Shown piece after piece: positions 14,001 through 24,980 of a DNA stretch of 64,000 nucleotides. This DNA comes from Apostichopus japonicus. Its lineage: Eukaryota; Echinodermata; Holothuroidea; Aspidochirotida; Stichopodidae. The DNA lies in NCBI RefSeq assembly GCF_037975245.1, contig NC_092580.1, positions 23,267,001 through 23,331,000 on the forward strand, written 5' to 3'. The notes under the pieces were generated by a model that saw only the letters and a program-made list of their open reading frames with translations, had not been told where the DNA came from and did no database searches. Positions within the stretch are counted from its first letter, which is position 1; every line of letters starts with the position of its first letter. Both the position numbers and the translations under genes were made by a program.

Positions 14001-16610
14001 GTGGTTATAGTTTGGTTTAATAAATACAGACTAACTTGTGCTCAACATATCAATTTGAAACTCTATTCATGCACTGACAGGATACTGATGTTTTCCATTG
14101 CACAATCGTTTAGTTGAATCAGGCTCGTGTTGCCTGTCAACCATCAAATTAATGACATGGTCTGTTTATTTTTCCTTATTATGTTTAAGGATGGTGGGGG
14201 AGGAATGGGTATTTTTTATTTTTTTATTTTTCATTTGTCAATACCTTGGGATTTATCAGAAACAGTGAAAAGGGTTAACATCTAGTAGGTTGTGGGTTTG
14301 AAGCATGATTGACCGTCAGAGCAAAATATTGTTTTTTGCTTCAATGAAACAATTCATGATTAAGTCCAACTCTGTTCATTAGTGTTAATAGTTGTATACT
14401 GAATCCCTACAAGCGTTTGCCGTATGAATATTTGGCTGAGCTATATCGACATGGAACAGTCTTCCTCTGCCAGGTCCGTGTCGTTGTCATTCCTTGTCGG
14501 AGAATACTCCTACTTTTATTTACTCATCTTTAGCTATTTTTTAACTTTGCAGGCTTCCATGAAGTTTCAGTCTACCCTAAGAAGGAGCTTCCTTTCTTCA
14601 TCTTATTTACGGCTGGGTTATGTACCTTCACAGCTAGTCTGGCGCTATTGACCCACCAGTTTCCAGAACCAATGGGTGCTGTTGCTAAAGTGGTATGTAG
14701 TTATAACGGTGCCAATTACTCTTGTAGAGCCGTTTTTGAGATATTTATGCGTTACTGTTTATTTCAAACTGTTGGTATACTGATTTCTATTCTTAGTACA
14801 TGATTTATTGGTTCTTATTTAATGTTTTTCTTTGTGTTGGGTTTGTTTCCTGTGATTCGATTAGAAAGCATCGTCTGGGGGGTGGGGGGCTAAAGTTGAT
14901 GGCTGAACGAAACTGCTGATCTGAAAACTACATCCTCATAGCAATTTGTATTGCGAAGGTATGAAGTTTAAAAATATAGTGATATTTTGTTTAGTGTTTG
15001 CACGGGTTATCCGGGTACCCGCCCGACGTGATACTACCCGGTTCCTTATTTATTACCCGAATCCTAAGCAAAGTGTGATTTAAAAAAAAAAAAAAAAATG
15101 GCAAACCGACGGTTAAGCAGATTTCCCATTGACTTAGTGTGGTGTTAGGCTACAATGTGGTCGAAGATAACAGCAATAACGAAGGAGCCCGTTCGACGCG
15201 ATACTGCCCGGTTCCTAATTTATTACCCGAATCATACGCAAAGTGTGATTGTTTAAAAAAAAAATATTTCAAACCGATGGTTAGGCTGATTTCCCATTGA
15301 CTTAGTTTGTTGTTAGGCTACCATGTGTTCGAAGATAACAGCAATAACGAAAGCTTTCCATAGATATCTTATAACTGCGTCACAATTTCAGCTAATAAAC
15401 AGATGACTAGGCTAGACTACCCCCATTGGTGGGGGTTAGGGTTAGGGTTAGGACCAAATAAACAGATGGTTAGGCTTAGCTAGATTTCTCATTGACTTAG
15501 TGTGGTGTTAGGCTACCATGTGGAAGAAATGATTATTTATTCATTCGTTTATTTCAAAGAAGGAAAGGCTGACAAGGAATTTTACGCGATGTTTATGGAT
15601 TATAGACGGGATAACTAAAAAATAGTAATCGCAAGTGGCTTTTCACTAATCGTTTATTCCAAATGCGATCAAATTGCGCGAATCGCGCAATCTCGCGGCT
15701 AATGCGAACCCTGGGCCTGCATAATAGATAGTAGTAGTAGTATCAAAAACTGTTTAAGAGCTAAATTGGATATTTATATGGTTTGATCCAATAGACGTGC
15801 ACGAGCTAGCATAAGCAGCGGCGGCAGTGCGATGTTAGTAGTAATGCTAATTATAATTAAATAATTAATTTATTAACAAGTTAATGAAAGAAACAGAAGC
15901 AAATTATTGAGGGAGGTTTAATACCTTATCTTACACCTACGTATTTGAACATGAAAACATTGTCAGTAGAGAATATAATGCATTTATTACAGCATCCAAT
16001 ATGTAATTTCTTGAAAATCGTGATACACGAGGGTAAACAAAAAAATTCCGGGTACCCGGATACCCGACGGGTAACGGCCCTCGGGTACCCGGTTCCCGAT
16101 TTTTGGACCCGTGTAAACACTAATTTTGTTTTACTGTCATCTTTTTTTATATTGATTGATTGATCTTTTGAAAGGTTGATTTTGCAAGAATCTTTCATGT
16201 TTTTTTTTTTCAAAATTGTACTTATATGACGACAATCACATTAGACAAGAACAGACGATAGAGAAACAAAGACCATTTGGTGTGCTAGTCAGCACATGAC
16301 ATGTTGTCTCATTGCAAAGTCCTGTCTTTCTTAAATAAGGATAAATAGAAATCTTAATTCATTCTTGCCTCACACCATATTATTCAGAAAAGTTCCTACT
16401 GCTTTCTTAGTGTATGCTTTGTTATGTACATGAGTAGTGTAAAAGGTAACATTACTGTAAACAAACTCCATTGGTACATAATATGATCTCTCCTCTCTCT
16501 CTCTCTCCCTACAGTTTTTGGCTTCTCTTTCTGCACCGTTTAGCTTTCTGATGGAGAAGTTAGAGAGCGTGATACCCAGCAGTCTGTGGCATCAGCTAAC
16601 CAGACTCTAG
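4983..16610 (+). CDS. ST7: ST7 (suppression of tumorigenicity 7) family membrane protein, 5'-partial, 11 exons
   Basis: Eleven exons (4983-5062, 5939-6071, 7491-7661, 8695-8773, 9477-9631, 10703-10800, 11687-11874, 12349-12451, 13552-13795, 14553-14692, 16515-16610) join in one frame with GT-AG junctions and give 494 residues from the first ATG (4985). Against ST7 as I remember it, similarity runs the whole length: [19 protein letters not shown] at the start, [19 protein letters not shown] in the middle and [15 protein letters not shown] at the end, the last matching the vertebrate isoform that ends LWHQLTRI. A hydrophobic segment lies at residues ~10-28 and another at ~429-451. Vertebrate ST7 has an upstream exon encoding an extra membrane segment. 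The two bases before the ATG (CC) would complete a serine codon from it, so that exon should lie left of the window. ST7 is a conserved multi-pass membrane protein whose molecular role is poorly defined. Confidence 0.96.
5939..6071 (+). CDS. ST7: ST7 exon
   Basis: The exon follows CACGATAG and ends before GTGAGG. It encodes [20 protein letters not shown], a highly conserved ST7 block, then a Ser/Asn-rich linker ([13 protein letters not shown]) as in vertebrate ST7. It ends in phase 1. Confidence 0.95.
6327..6699. repeat. Tandem direct duplication, ~190 bp x 2
   Basis: Copies at 6327-6518 and 6519-6699 both begin GTCTTAAATCTGTTT and share TATTATTATGTTAT, TTTGAAACAAAGACCT-like and TAGTCACCTAGCTTT segments. 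They are diverged by substitutions and small indels. Lies in the ST7 intron between the exons ending 6071 and starting 7491. Confidence 0.85.
7491..7661 (+). CDS. ST7: ST7 exon
   Basis: The acceptor TTTTTAACAG ends at 7490 and the donor GTAAGT starts at 7662. The exon encodes [20 protein letters not shown], then [20 protein letters not shown], both ST7 signature blocks. It ends in phase 1. Confidence 0.96.
8492..8518. repeat. (GAAA)n microsatellite
   Basis: Six or so GAAA units in the ST7 intron upstream of the exon at 8695. Confidence 0.9.
8695..8773 (+). CDS. ST7: ST7 exon
   Basis: The acceptor TTCCTTTTAG ends at 8694 and the donor GTGAGT starts at 8774. The exon encodes [20 protein letters not shown], matching the ST7 block that contains [10 protein letters not shown]. 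It ends in phase 2. Confidence 0.94.
8897..9260. repeat. Degenerate GGGACCATTTGGGCC array
   Basis: Repeated words GGGACCA(T/C)(T/C)TGGGC, TTTTGGGAC, GGGCCCAA and CATTTTTGGG recur about every 30-45 bp across ~360 bp of ST7 intron. It looks like a decayed minisatellite. The open frames across it on both strands are a by-product of the periodicity. Confidence 0.7.
9477..9631 (+). CDS. ST7: ST7 exon
   Basis: A long T-tract precedes GGGGTCAG (ends 9476) and the donor GTAAGT starts at 9632. The exon encodes [20 protein letters not shown] and [15 protein letters not shown], aligned to the CATAYILLAEEE...EAEKLF region of ST7. It ends in phase 1. Confidence 0.94.
10703..10800 (+). CDS. ST7: ST7 exon
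   Basis: The acceptor TTTCTACAG ends at 10702. The exon encodes [20 protein letters not shown] then [12 protein letters not shown], ending in phase 0. Its donor GTAAGT (10801) runs directly into an AGT-repeat microsatellite. Confidence 0.95.
10803..10821. repeat. (AGT)n microsatellite overlapping an ST7 splice donor
   Basis: The donor GTAAGT at 10801 continues straight into five AGT units, so intron position +3 onwards is a trinucleotide repeat. Confidence 0.85.
11687..11874 (+). CDS. ST7: ST7 exon
   Basis: The acceptor CGTCTCCGCAG ends at 11686 and the donor GTGAGT starts at 11875. The exon encodes [20 protein letters not shown] and [20 protein letters not shown], among the most conserved parts of the family. 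It ends in phase 2. Confidence 0.97.
12349..12451 (+). CDS. ST7: ST7 exon
   Basis: The acceptor CATCCTAG ends at 12348 and the donor GTGAGT starts at 12452. The exon encodes [20 protein letters not shown] then HVPK, ending in phase 0, nearly identical to vertebrate ST7. Confidence 0.97.
12662..12697. repeat. Short tandem repeat, CGGTTGTTCAT x 3
   Basis: Three near-identical 11-bp units in the ST7 intron after the exon ending 12451. Confidence 0.85.
13244..13540. repeat. Tandem direct duplication, 147-bp period, abutting an ST7 acceptor
   Basis: Copies at ~13244-13390 and ~13391-13540 share GAGCTTCAT, GGGGGCACTTTAC, ACATCTCTC, TTCCAATCCATAAAAGC and CATACTCTGTATCTCTTT. The second copy's end supplies the polypyrimidine tract of the exon starting 13552. 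Confidence 0.88.
13552..13795 (+). CDS. ST7: ST7 exon
   Basis: The acceptor CCTCTCACAG ends at 13551 and the donor GTAAGT starts at 13796. The exon encodes [20 protein letters not shown] and [20 protein letters not shown], diagnostic for ST7. It ends in phase 1. A 147-bp tandem duplication ends right at its polypyrimidine tract. Confidence 0.97.
14553..14692 (+). CDS. ST7: ST7 exon with C-terminal membrane segment
   Basis: The acceptor ACTTTGCAG ends at 14552 and the donor GTATGT starts at 14693. The exon encodes [19 protein letters not shown], then a hydrophobic stretch ending [11 protein letters not shown], a likely membrane helix conserved in ST7. It ends in phase 0. Confidence 0.96.
14992..16122. 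mobile_element. hAT-type MITE, copy 1 (1131 bp)
   Basis: Starts TAGTGTTTGCACGGGT and ends ACCCGTGTAAACACTA (inverted repeat, 15/16 matched), with a perfect 8-bp target duplication ATTTTGTT (14984-14991 and 16123-16130). Subterminal runs of CGGGTACCCG-type palindromes occur at both ends. Inside are repeated blocks containing CCCATTGACTTAGTGTGGTG and TTAGGCTACCATGTGG, and a telomere-like (TTAGGG)3. There is no coding capacity. It sits in the last ST7 intron. Copy 2 is at 48098-49121. Confidence 0.93.
15433..15452 (+). repeat. Interstitial (TTAGGG)3 telomere-like repeat
   Basis: Three tandem GGGTTA units inside MITE copy 1. The corresponding part of copy 2 lacks them, so they arose or were inserted in this copy. 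Confidence 0.85.
16515..16610 (+). CDS. ST7: ST7 terminal exon
   Basis: A CT-rich tract and CCTACAG (ends 16514) precede the exon. It encodes [20 protein letters not shown] then LTRL and a TAG stop at 16608-16610. This corresponds to the vertebrate ST7 isoform C-terminus of the [12 protein letters not shown] type. Confidence 0.95.
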   Translation, partial: FLASLSAPFSFLMEKLESVIPSSLWHQLTRL

Positions 16611-17068
16611 CGCCTACCTACCTACCGTTATCCAACCCATTTAACTCTAGAAGACTATGCTTGACAATGCAAAAAGTGATGATACCAGCTTTCCATTCTA
16701 CATCAGCACAAAAGGGGGCTTTGGGGTACTCGTTTTTTCTTTTTTCTCCTCTCACGGATGAGAGCATATTTTCCATTAAGGGAAACTTACAAAAATTCAA
16801 ACAGTAGCAAATCTTTTGACAAAGTCAGGTTTGATATGAAAACTAGCTATCATTAAGGTCAACACATACTTTACAGCACTCTTATAATTAACCTGTTTGT
16901 CATAGTGACAATATTACTCATCACGTAGTCTTGCTACTCTGCAATGTGAAAGATCATAAAATAATGCCTTGAGGATGCACATCACCAGTTGCCATGCGAC
17001 ACTTGTTTCTTGTTTGTGTTGATATGCAGAGTTATGCGATGCATGTTAAAACAAGAATGTGTGACATG

Positions 17069-17257
17069 TGTCACCATGTGACAGGAGTACGGCTCTAGCC
17101 AGTTGTGTCACAATGTGACCAGGACCCAAGCTTTAGCCGTCACTGTCGCGATGTCACAGATATCCTGGTCCAGCTCATCTATGTCAAGATGTGACTGGAC
17201 ACCAGCTCTGGCATATCTTTGTCACGGTGTGACTGGACTCAACCTTCAGCAAGTTCC
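17069..17257 (+). repeat. Regular 38-bp tandem repeat with hyphenated palindrome, 3' of ST7
   Basis: Five units start at 17069, 17106, 17144, 17182 and 17220 (spacing 37, 38, 38, 38). Each opens with a TGTCACNNTGTGAC-like palindrome followed by GGAC and a CAGCTCTGGC-like half. It lies ~460 nt after the ST7 stop and before the candidate polyadenylation signal, so it is probably transcribed in the 3' UTR. Confidence 0.85.
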
Positions 17258-17718
17258 AAGTATGAGTAACTGTGTGCTGTGTACCACCCACATAGTATAT
17301 AGTCCGAGATGTTAGTGTGGTATCTGTCCTTGTAATGCTTTCGTTCTATATCATAGTTTTGTAGTTACTTTATTTGTCACACAGATGTCTAATTTTGTTG
17401 GCAAATTGCAATGGTTCTATTTTCCTTTTTTTCAATATGTCAGGCTTCTTTTTGTAATCTTTGTGACAGTTGAGGTTTTAAACCATTTCAAGTATGAAAT
17501 TAGTAGTCAAAACTGGTTTCTGAGAGCCAAAGAAAAAAAAAACAACAACAAATGTGTTAAAATTCACTCACCCATTCAACAGTTGTGCAATTGACGGTAC
17601 TATTTATGAAAAAAATATTCTTTAAAAAAAAAAAGAGCGTCCACAGTAGTCTTGATCTGGTTATCTCAGACCAGGTCCTTTCCCTGTGAGGGATAAACAT
17701 TGTAAAACTTACAACACG

Positions 17719-17724
17719 AATAAA
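17719..17724 (+). promoter_or_regulatory. Candidate ST7 polyadenylation signal
   Basis: AATAAA about 1.1 kb after the ST7 stop codon. It is the first canonical hexamer I noted on this strand after the stop. The assignment rests on position only. Confidence 0.35.
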
Positions 17725-20587
17725 AAAGAAATTAGGTATTCTTCATATAAAGAAAAATCCCAAAGTTTGAAAGAATGTCTATTGTTTACCACATGTTCAG
17801 CAGATTATCAAAACTGTTAATATAATTTAATAACATATCAGTCATCCATTGGAAGTATCCTGGTTTACTGAAACCAGCTGCAGGCACATCTATTATTCCT
17901 AGGCGAGGAGAGCTAGGGTGTTCCCCATGGACAGTTATGTCACCAGACCCAATTTATCCAGAGGATATATTATGCGAATAAGAATATATTATTCTTTCGT
18001 TCAACAATTCCCTAGGCCCCAAATTAACAGCTAACCAAGGGGTGGGTGGGGGGGAGAGGGGGACTGAGGCATAAATTGGTACTGGCTCAGTCATCTTATG
18101 GGTATCACTAGGGTCTTTGAAGCACCTTTGGCAACCATGAGGAATCATGGCCTTTGGTACCTCAACCCGGCGTCGCCTGAGGGACCTGGGAGACTGTGGC
18201 TTTAATATTCCGAGCCAGTAAGCTGGTAGACCAGTCCACTCCTTGCTTGACCCCAGAGCGGGTGGCCCCCAGAGCTGTAGCCCCCAGAGCCCACTCTCTC
18301 TCTCGTCAGGAATGCATTAAGTATTTATCTTTTTGGGTATTAATCTGGTAGGTGTGTTTGCACACACACATGGTCTACCCTGTAAATGGATTTACAGCAT
18401 TGATTTTTGTAATAGGGTCACAACGTACTTTTCATTCTGCCAAGCAGATGTTACTTAATAATAACAGGTATGAATGACTTTGTCTACACAGTGGATGTAT
18501 AGCTTCAGCCAAGAGAAAATTGGTCTGATGACATCAGTTGTGAGAAAGTTTGGTAAGTGGGCGGGAGGGGGATTTCTTGAGCACCCAAAGGCTTGAGAAA
18601 TAGGCATTGTCGCAACACAGTATATGTCTTCTATATCCTATGATAGTCAGCAAATTTGTAATAATACGGAAACAAAAGTGAATCTGTGGCATGAAATCCA
18701 CGATTGTACTATATCATTTTGGTGATGATCTGTGAGCAAACCTTATTTTTCTTTCAACCTGTAAACTATCGTCACCAGCGTTTGGTTGTAATATTGGTAT
18801 GTACTTTGGGGGGTAAATATTTAAAAGGAAAAATAAGGGAAAAATTTGAAAGTGTCAAAGGTATTTGGAATATTCTTTTAAAGAAAGTCACATTATCGAC
18901 TCTCTTGTGATTTTTCGAATCGACTTAAAACCTCTAGATTTGATAAATTGACCTTATTTTGGCAGCTCTCCAAACAAAACAAAATTGTCCATTTCGGAGA
19001 TGGTTTGGTGCAGGGTTTAGCTGGGGGGGAAAAAAATGCAATAGTGTCAAAAAATGGCGATGAAACATTTCGTCACAAACGTTGGTCATTCTGCCAAACT
19101 ATATACTACTGTGCCAGGAAGTCTTTCAAAAGTGTTTAATTTTAACACAATTTTCAACCCAATTCCAAAAGCTGAAAACTTATCACAAGTTATCCTTCAA
19201 TGTTTAGTAAATTTGTTCTTATTTTTAGTGAGTTCCAGTCGGCCATCTGCCTGATTTGCACACATTGGGCTATGCTACTACGTTCTATGTATGTATGTAT
19301 TTTAGATCCTCCTGCAAGCAGGAACTGGCGAAGAAGCCTCATTGGCTTATCAAAGCCGCAAGCTGACCGAAGTCAGTCTCTTAGATTCATATTTAACGTC
19401 CATGATTATGAATTGTTAACAACTCTGTAACTGGACTACATACATTAATCTTGGACTTCCTCCACAGCTTTGCTATATTATCTTGTTCAGTATCCGACTG
19501 TGAGAAGCTTCTTCATTCGTCAATCCCCCCCCATGCACCATTCGTATTGTCTAGTGGCACAGAAGGGACAATAGAAATAAGTCGAATATTCATCTATTTT
19601 GTTTATCTTGAAAAATGTCGACATTTCAGAAACTAATAAGTTCAAAATTTCGACTTTGTTACTTTTTACTTCTAATGTCCATTCTAAGCCATCGTAGTAT
19701 TTGGTACTTGATTAAATGTAGTTTAAAAAAAGTTTAAATGTAGCATCGAAAAAACAAAAAAGTGGGCACCTCGTTGTCCTCTGTTCTGTCATAGGGCCAG
19801 TGGGGTATGTTAAAGTCAGGTAAACAGATCATGGGAGTATTTACGGGAAGGAACATAGTTGGGACATTTTGGTGGAAGATAGTGGTGCGAAAACAAGAAA
19901 AGTTGTTAGCGTTGCTCGAAAATGTTAGTCGGGCTGTAGGGTTAATCTAGTGCATTTATTTAATAACCTGTTTACTATGTTGCACATCACAGTTATGAGG
20001 TTGAAAGAGTTGCATAATCATCCGACAAGACAAGTTCAGTTTGAAAGCCATATTCCAACAATCTTTCTTGAAGCATTTGGAATGATAATGTTTTTGTTAA
20101 ACTTATTAAACAAGGTACTGCATTTTGAGATAAAGAAAAAACACAACTAAAAGAGAAGAAAATAACTTTCTTGGTGCTTTTGTCATTTTTCAACTATACA
20201 TCTTCAAAAATTATACATCAAGTACACATCAGATTTAATGGAGGAGTTACAATGGGATTACTTCTCTGATGAACAATTAGGCTCCTCCCTCCCACCCCCC
20301 CCCCCACCCCACCTCAATCCGTATTTAGCTATTCTGTTTGAACAAAAGCCGCCATATTCACCCTGGTGTTGTTCTCTTCCCATTGTCAAACTATCATGTG
20401 GCACATACCTCACTCTCCCCGTCACAATAGTATGAATTAGTCAAGATATTTAGTGAAATGGAGGGAGATCTTATCAAACTTCTGCAAAGTACTTTTGGTC
20501 AGGATCAATTCCGGTGTTAGAGACAATACGATGCTCTTCTTATCATCATTCTTAAATAAAATCCGTAATACAACCAGCTGTCTTAAG

Positions 20588-21295
20588 TGACGACTACTAC
20601 CAAACCACGTGACAGTTCATAGGTTGCAGAGATGAGTCAATGTAGATACCTAGGTCTCTTTCAAGTGGCGGAGCTAGGGGTATTGGTCGGGGGACGAGAA
20701 TGGTCTGTAGGGGCGCTTTCGACACTATCAAAGCGGAACGCCACCGCAGGTTGGTGCGAAGCGTACAGATATTTTAGAGTAAAGATACTCCCTAGATCGC
20801 CGGAAATGACCCTTTCCGGGCCTTGCTAATTTGCAGATAATGTGACAAATGTCAATAAGTAGATGAGAGCGCAATAATCGCGAATAAGTAAAAAGTGGTA
20901 AAAGGCTGAAAGGGGCGCCAGCAGTCCATTTGAGTCCGTCAGGGGGCATCCGCCCCCACCCCTGACTGTATGGACGCTCCGCCACTGTCTCTTCAACAAA
21001 GACCTCCTGTAACTCCACACCATTAAAATTGTAGGTATACTTTTGGTTACTTTACTACCAATGTGCATTGCCTTGCATTTATCAATATTAAAAAGCATTT
21101 GCCATCCCTGAGACCAGGAAAAAACCTTATCCAATTCCGTTTGAAACTTCTCAGAATCGCTTTTGGAAGAGACCTCAGAATACAATTTGGTATCATCAGC
21201 AAACTTCTTAGCTGTACACAAAATATCTCCGGTTACCAACAAGGGACCCAAAACAGACCCTTGTGGAACCCACTAGTAACGTCCTGTCAAGAAGA
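20588..21295 (-). pseudogene. Non-LTR retrotransposon reverse-transcriptase relic, interrupted
   Basis: On the - strand the relic reads VPQGSVLGPLL near 21255-21285, then FADDTKLYSEV (the FADD catalytic box) and WSQGWQMLFNIDKCKAMHIG. After the insertion at 20663-20987 it resumes as ERDLGIYIDSSLQP at ~20610-20660. The sequence between PQGSVLGPLL and FADD is shortened relative to intact elements. The wording resembles CR1/L2-like LINEs. It is dead: truncated, frameshifted and split. Confidence 0.85.
20663..20987. mobile_element. 325-bp G/C-ended transposon inserted in the LINE relic
   Basis: Ends AAGTGGCGGAGC and GCTCCGCCACTG are inverted repeats apart from the first base. TCTCTT sits immediately before and after, an imperfect target duplication (TCTCTTTC against TCTCTTCA). 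Removing it rejoins the reverse-transcriptase frame. Inside, in reverse orientation, is the ~105-bp module shared with the elements at 50466-52268 and 59570-60837. Confidence 0.8.
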
Positions 21296-23814
21296 AGCAC
21301 AGCCTTTAATAATAATGCTCCCCCCCCCCCACATCCACCCCATCCAATTTAAATAAGCAACAGGTATAAAACTTTGTTCTTCAGATGATGGAAATTATAC
21401 AGCATGCAGCCTACTTACAGTGTAGAAAGTTCAGTTAAAGCAAACCCAATATATGAGACGGATGGTTTGTCTAGGCTTCCGTCAAATTTACGAATTTAGC
21501 AAAATGTTGCAGAAATTTATCATTTTTATGCTATTCGAAGGCTTCATTATGATAAGAAACGTTGTAGCAAGAGCACTGGATCATTTTATATTATACATAA
21601 GCCTTCATGAAAACGTACAGGACCAAACCATTTTAGCAACATATAGCGTGATAGGCCTCTTTCTTAGTTTACATGGTAAATTATAACATTAGGTCCACAA
21701 AAGGCTGTCAGATCAAGAGTTGACGATTTAGTCGGATGACTAAAACCGATTCGATGTACATCGAAATTCTAATTATATCCTTAAAAAATCGTTACAATTT
21801 GAGGAAGACGGTAAATTGTCTTTCCGATATTCTTCTTGAACTGTTACTGTCGGAAACAAGTCCGATTCTTTCATATATCTTGTCTGTTCATGATATTTTG
21901 GGCTACAAATGTGTGTGATCTAGTAGGACTAACTTTCTTCGGGGCTTGGCCCTATAGTATATATAATTTTCTGGGAAGTTAATCTGAGTCCAAAAATAAC
22001 TGGCAAACTTTGTGAGTTTTCTAGATGAAAGAGATTAAAAGTGCGGTTTGAAACTTATATTACATTACCAATTGTCGCGGAGGTGCGATTTTTTCCCCGA
22101 CGGTTCCGCAGTGCATTTGACAGAAACCAGAACTTGTCTACGGATGCAAATTCGTGCCATCATTTTTATGCATTGCTTTTTGCCATAGTGGGATTCGGAG
22201 CTTGTATTTGCTTACCCGTGAATATGACGACCAATTCACTTGACTTTAATCCTGAGGAACGCTATTTGTCTGATAACGAAATATAGCAACAATATGACGT
22301 AATTTTTTAACAAAGAGAACATGAGGGGAGGGGGGGGGGGGGGCATCTAATTGACTATTAGGTTGGGAGGTCAGGAAATTCATAATGCTTCTACCACCTC
22401 TCCTTAGATATCGAGATATGACAGTTAATTAACTGAAAAATATATTTAAAAATAAAATCTCCTACGGCTTGTTTCTTTTTACATTTCTTTTTCTTTTCAT
22501 TCGTGGTTGTTTCTTTTTTTTTCCTTTTCTTTTTCTCTTTCTTCTTCTAAGTTACAGACTCCTGGTGGCCTACACTCATTTGAGCAACAACTTCTTTTCA
22601 TCTGAGCACGTTCATGTTGCCTGATGTCGTTTCTTAAAATTGTTTTATTTTCGTCCGTAAACTTTGACTGCTACATTACTATAACCAATATCACACGTGT
22701 TACCTTTGTTAATTTCTCTTGTGACATGGACCTATTCAATAATATTTATGACGAACCAATTTGTTATCGAATATGATGGCTTGGCTTTGTGTTAATTATA
22801 ACTATATATTATAGTTTATTTCTGTTGTGGACAGGAAAACTGCCGTTTTGATTTTGTCTCTTGCCCCAATGATTAAGCAGACACATTAGCGGTTGTTTCC
22901 ACACAGTGGTAAATGCATAGGAAGGCTCCACATTAATAGTATAATGTTTGTTTGCCTGTTGTTGCATTATGGGCGCATTTGCAACATTTAATCATCCTCG
23001 AGTAACCATTAATGAGTAACCAGGAATGATATTCATGTGATGAAAACAAGAAAGAAATTAATTTAGAAGTGTATGGTCGGTTTGGGCATTAGGAAGATTT
23101 GAATTGGGTTTGGAGGCGTGCGGGGGTGGGGGGGGGGGGTAGGGGATAGAACCGCTTCGTGACATATCGGAAAGGTGGCGATTTGGAGGTAATACGATAG
23201 TGTATATTAAATAGGTTATAATAGGTGTTACAACATAGGTAGTCCATCCAGATATCCGTATAGGTTATTACCCCAGTGAGGGAATATGAGGGTAAAGTTA
23301 AAGGAGTGCAAAACTTCTATCTTAGGGACATTACGTTTATTCCTTTAGCATACATTGGTGGGGGGGGGGGAACACATATTGAGAGACATAATGGGGACTA
23401 ATATTGAAGAACATATTTTCGGGCACACTTATCTGTATGAGGACACATAATTGGGCTCAATAGTGATTCAAGTTTTGACTGGACACGAATAAAAGAAGAA
23501 AAAAACACAGCCCATGCCAAGTGCGATATTATTATTCTTATTATAAAAAATTAGTTTATTAAGACTTTATAATGCTTTACAATATTTACAAAATGAACCG
23601 AAACTTTTGTTTCACTGCTTAATCATAACCAGAAGGAAACTCCTCCCAGCAGTTACTTGCCTTACAATACATAATTCATATGTAGCACAAGAGTAGTTTG
23701 CAAGCTAATAACCCTGGCTGTAAGTTAATACTGCAGATGGAGGGCACCAAATCGTGTAAAAATTAATATTGCATAAGGCTTTCCTACCATGTATATATAT
23801 GAGCTCATTCGATG

Positions 23815-24060
23815 ATCAGGTTCTAGAGATTTTAAAATGTTGCCCTCTGCTGACCCATGACCTTTGACTCACCCCCCCCCCCAAACAATCAGGGTTCTTG
23901 TACTTATTACAGGAAAGCCACATGCCAAATATGAGAACTATTGATGATACCTTTCTTGAGAATATCGTGTTTAAAAGATAATGCGTCACATACATACACA
24001 CACCCACTCACCCCGACGTGACTGCATAGTTTACTTGCAAGCCTACGGCAAAACGTACCA
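23815..24060. repeat. Dispersed repeat family R1, copy a
   Basis: Contains ACCTTTGACTCACC, CCAAATATGAGAA, CTTGAGAATATCGTGTTTA and GCGTCACATACATACACACA. The same series of words occurs at ~25180-25640 and ~39800-40110. The copies are strongly diverged. Confidence 0.6.
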
Positions 24061-24770
24061 AAACAATGGCAGACGTTTAAACTAGAAAGAAGTTTTTCCC
24101 CGCTCGAGATCTGTGTCAGCCTTAGAAATAAAACTACTTCAATTTCTATGGTGTCAACACTCCTTTATCAGACACATTTACCTTAATAGCGCCACCACTT
24201 TCAAAGGGCTGCTCCTTTGTCAGCGGAAAATTGCTGTTTTGGAATTGAGTAAGCTATTATATATAATATATATTATGTTTTGGGGCAATTTTGGCTCCTT
24301 TTCATCCGACACCAAAATATAATGATGGATAGAGGGAAAAGCCATGTGGAATATCGGTCCCATTATGTGTACTCAACTCTCTTATTGTGTATCATGTTAA
24401 CAGAAACCTTTGTTTACGCCATAGATTTGCTGATATTAAATATGGATGCTGGAAGCGAGTTTTTAAATAATAATACTGATCCTATCCGACACCGACTGTG
24501 TTACCGTTGCCATGGTTTTGTTAACGAGCCACGAAAGTAGTCAAAAAGAGATTGATTTAAAAACCTTCAGATGAAGGAGTTGTTCCAGAAAAGTTTTTGG
24601 TTAAAGAATACGATTGTAAAATTATAACTTATGTAAATTGTACTTCGAAAATGAGACATTATTTTTCAAGTGGCGTAAGTGGGAAGTCTGATATTATGCA
24701 ATGGGTTGTTGAAGCACATGCTTCTAACCAGCAAACGAAAACGTTTAGTGGTTCCGATGACCAAACATAT

Positions 24771-24980
24771 TGTGGTAAGCCATGCATGTTAATATTCATG
24801 AACTTTGTATTGACTAATGCGGCAACATGTAAAGGAAGGAACCATGAATCAGTTATCATGTTGACAAAGTCTATTTAGTGACATCGTATCAAAACAGATA
24901 CTTACTTGAATATTCACGAGGTCAAGTTTTATGATCTCGTAAGCATGTACTGTATCTATATACTGTACTTATATTTGTAC
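24771..24980. repeat. Dispersed repeat family R2, copy a
   Basis: Shares long matches with 37794-38010: TGTGGTAAGC, ATTGACTAATGCGGCAACAT, GTGACATCGTATCAAAACAG and GAGGTCAAGTTTTATGATCT. Same orientation, near-identical in blocks. Confidence 0.85.

Larger units (their letters stand above)
16611..20587. other. ST7 3' flank and gene-poor spacer
   Basis: Presumed ST7 3' UTR (with the 38-bp array) grades into intergenic sequence. An exon-like 61-nt segment at 18492-18552 has CTACACAG before it and GTAAGT after it (WMYSFSQEKIGLMTSVVRKF), but I could not link it to any gene. I see no other gene here. Confidence 0.5.

Noticed and set aside
15926-16213. Similar frames at 15926-16213 and 48925-49119 ([20 protein letters not shown])
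   Set aside because: Look conserved only because they lie in the two copies of the same MITE; no start, domain or extension typical of a transposase.
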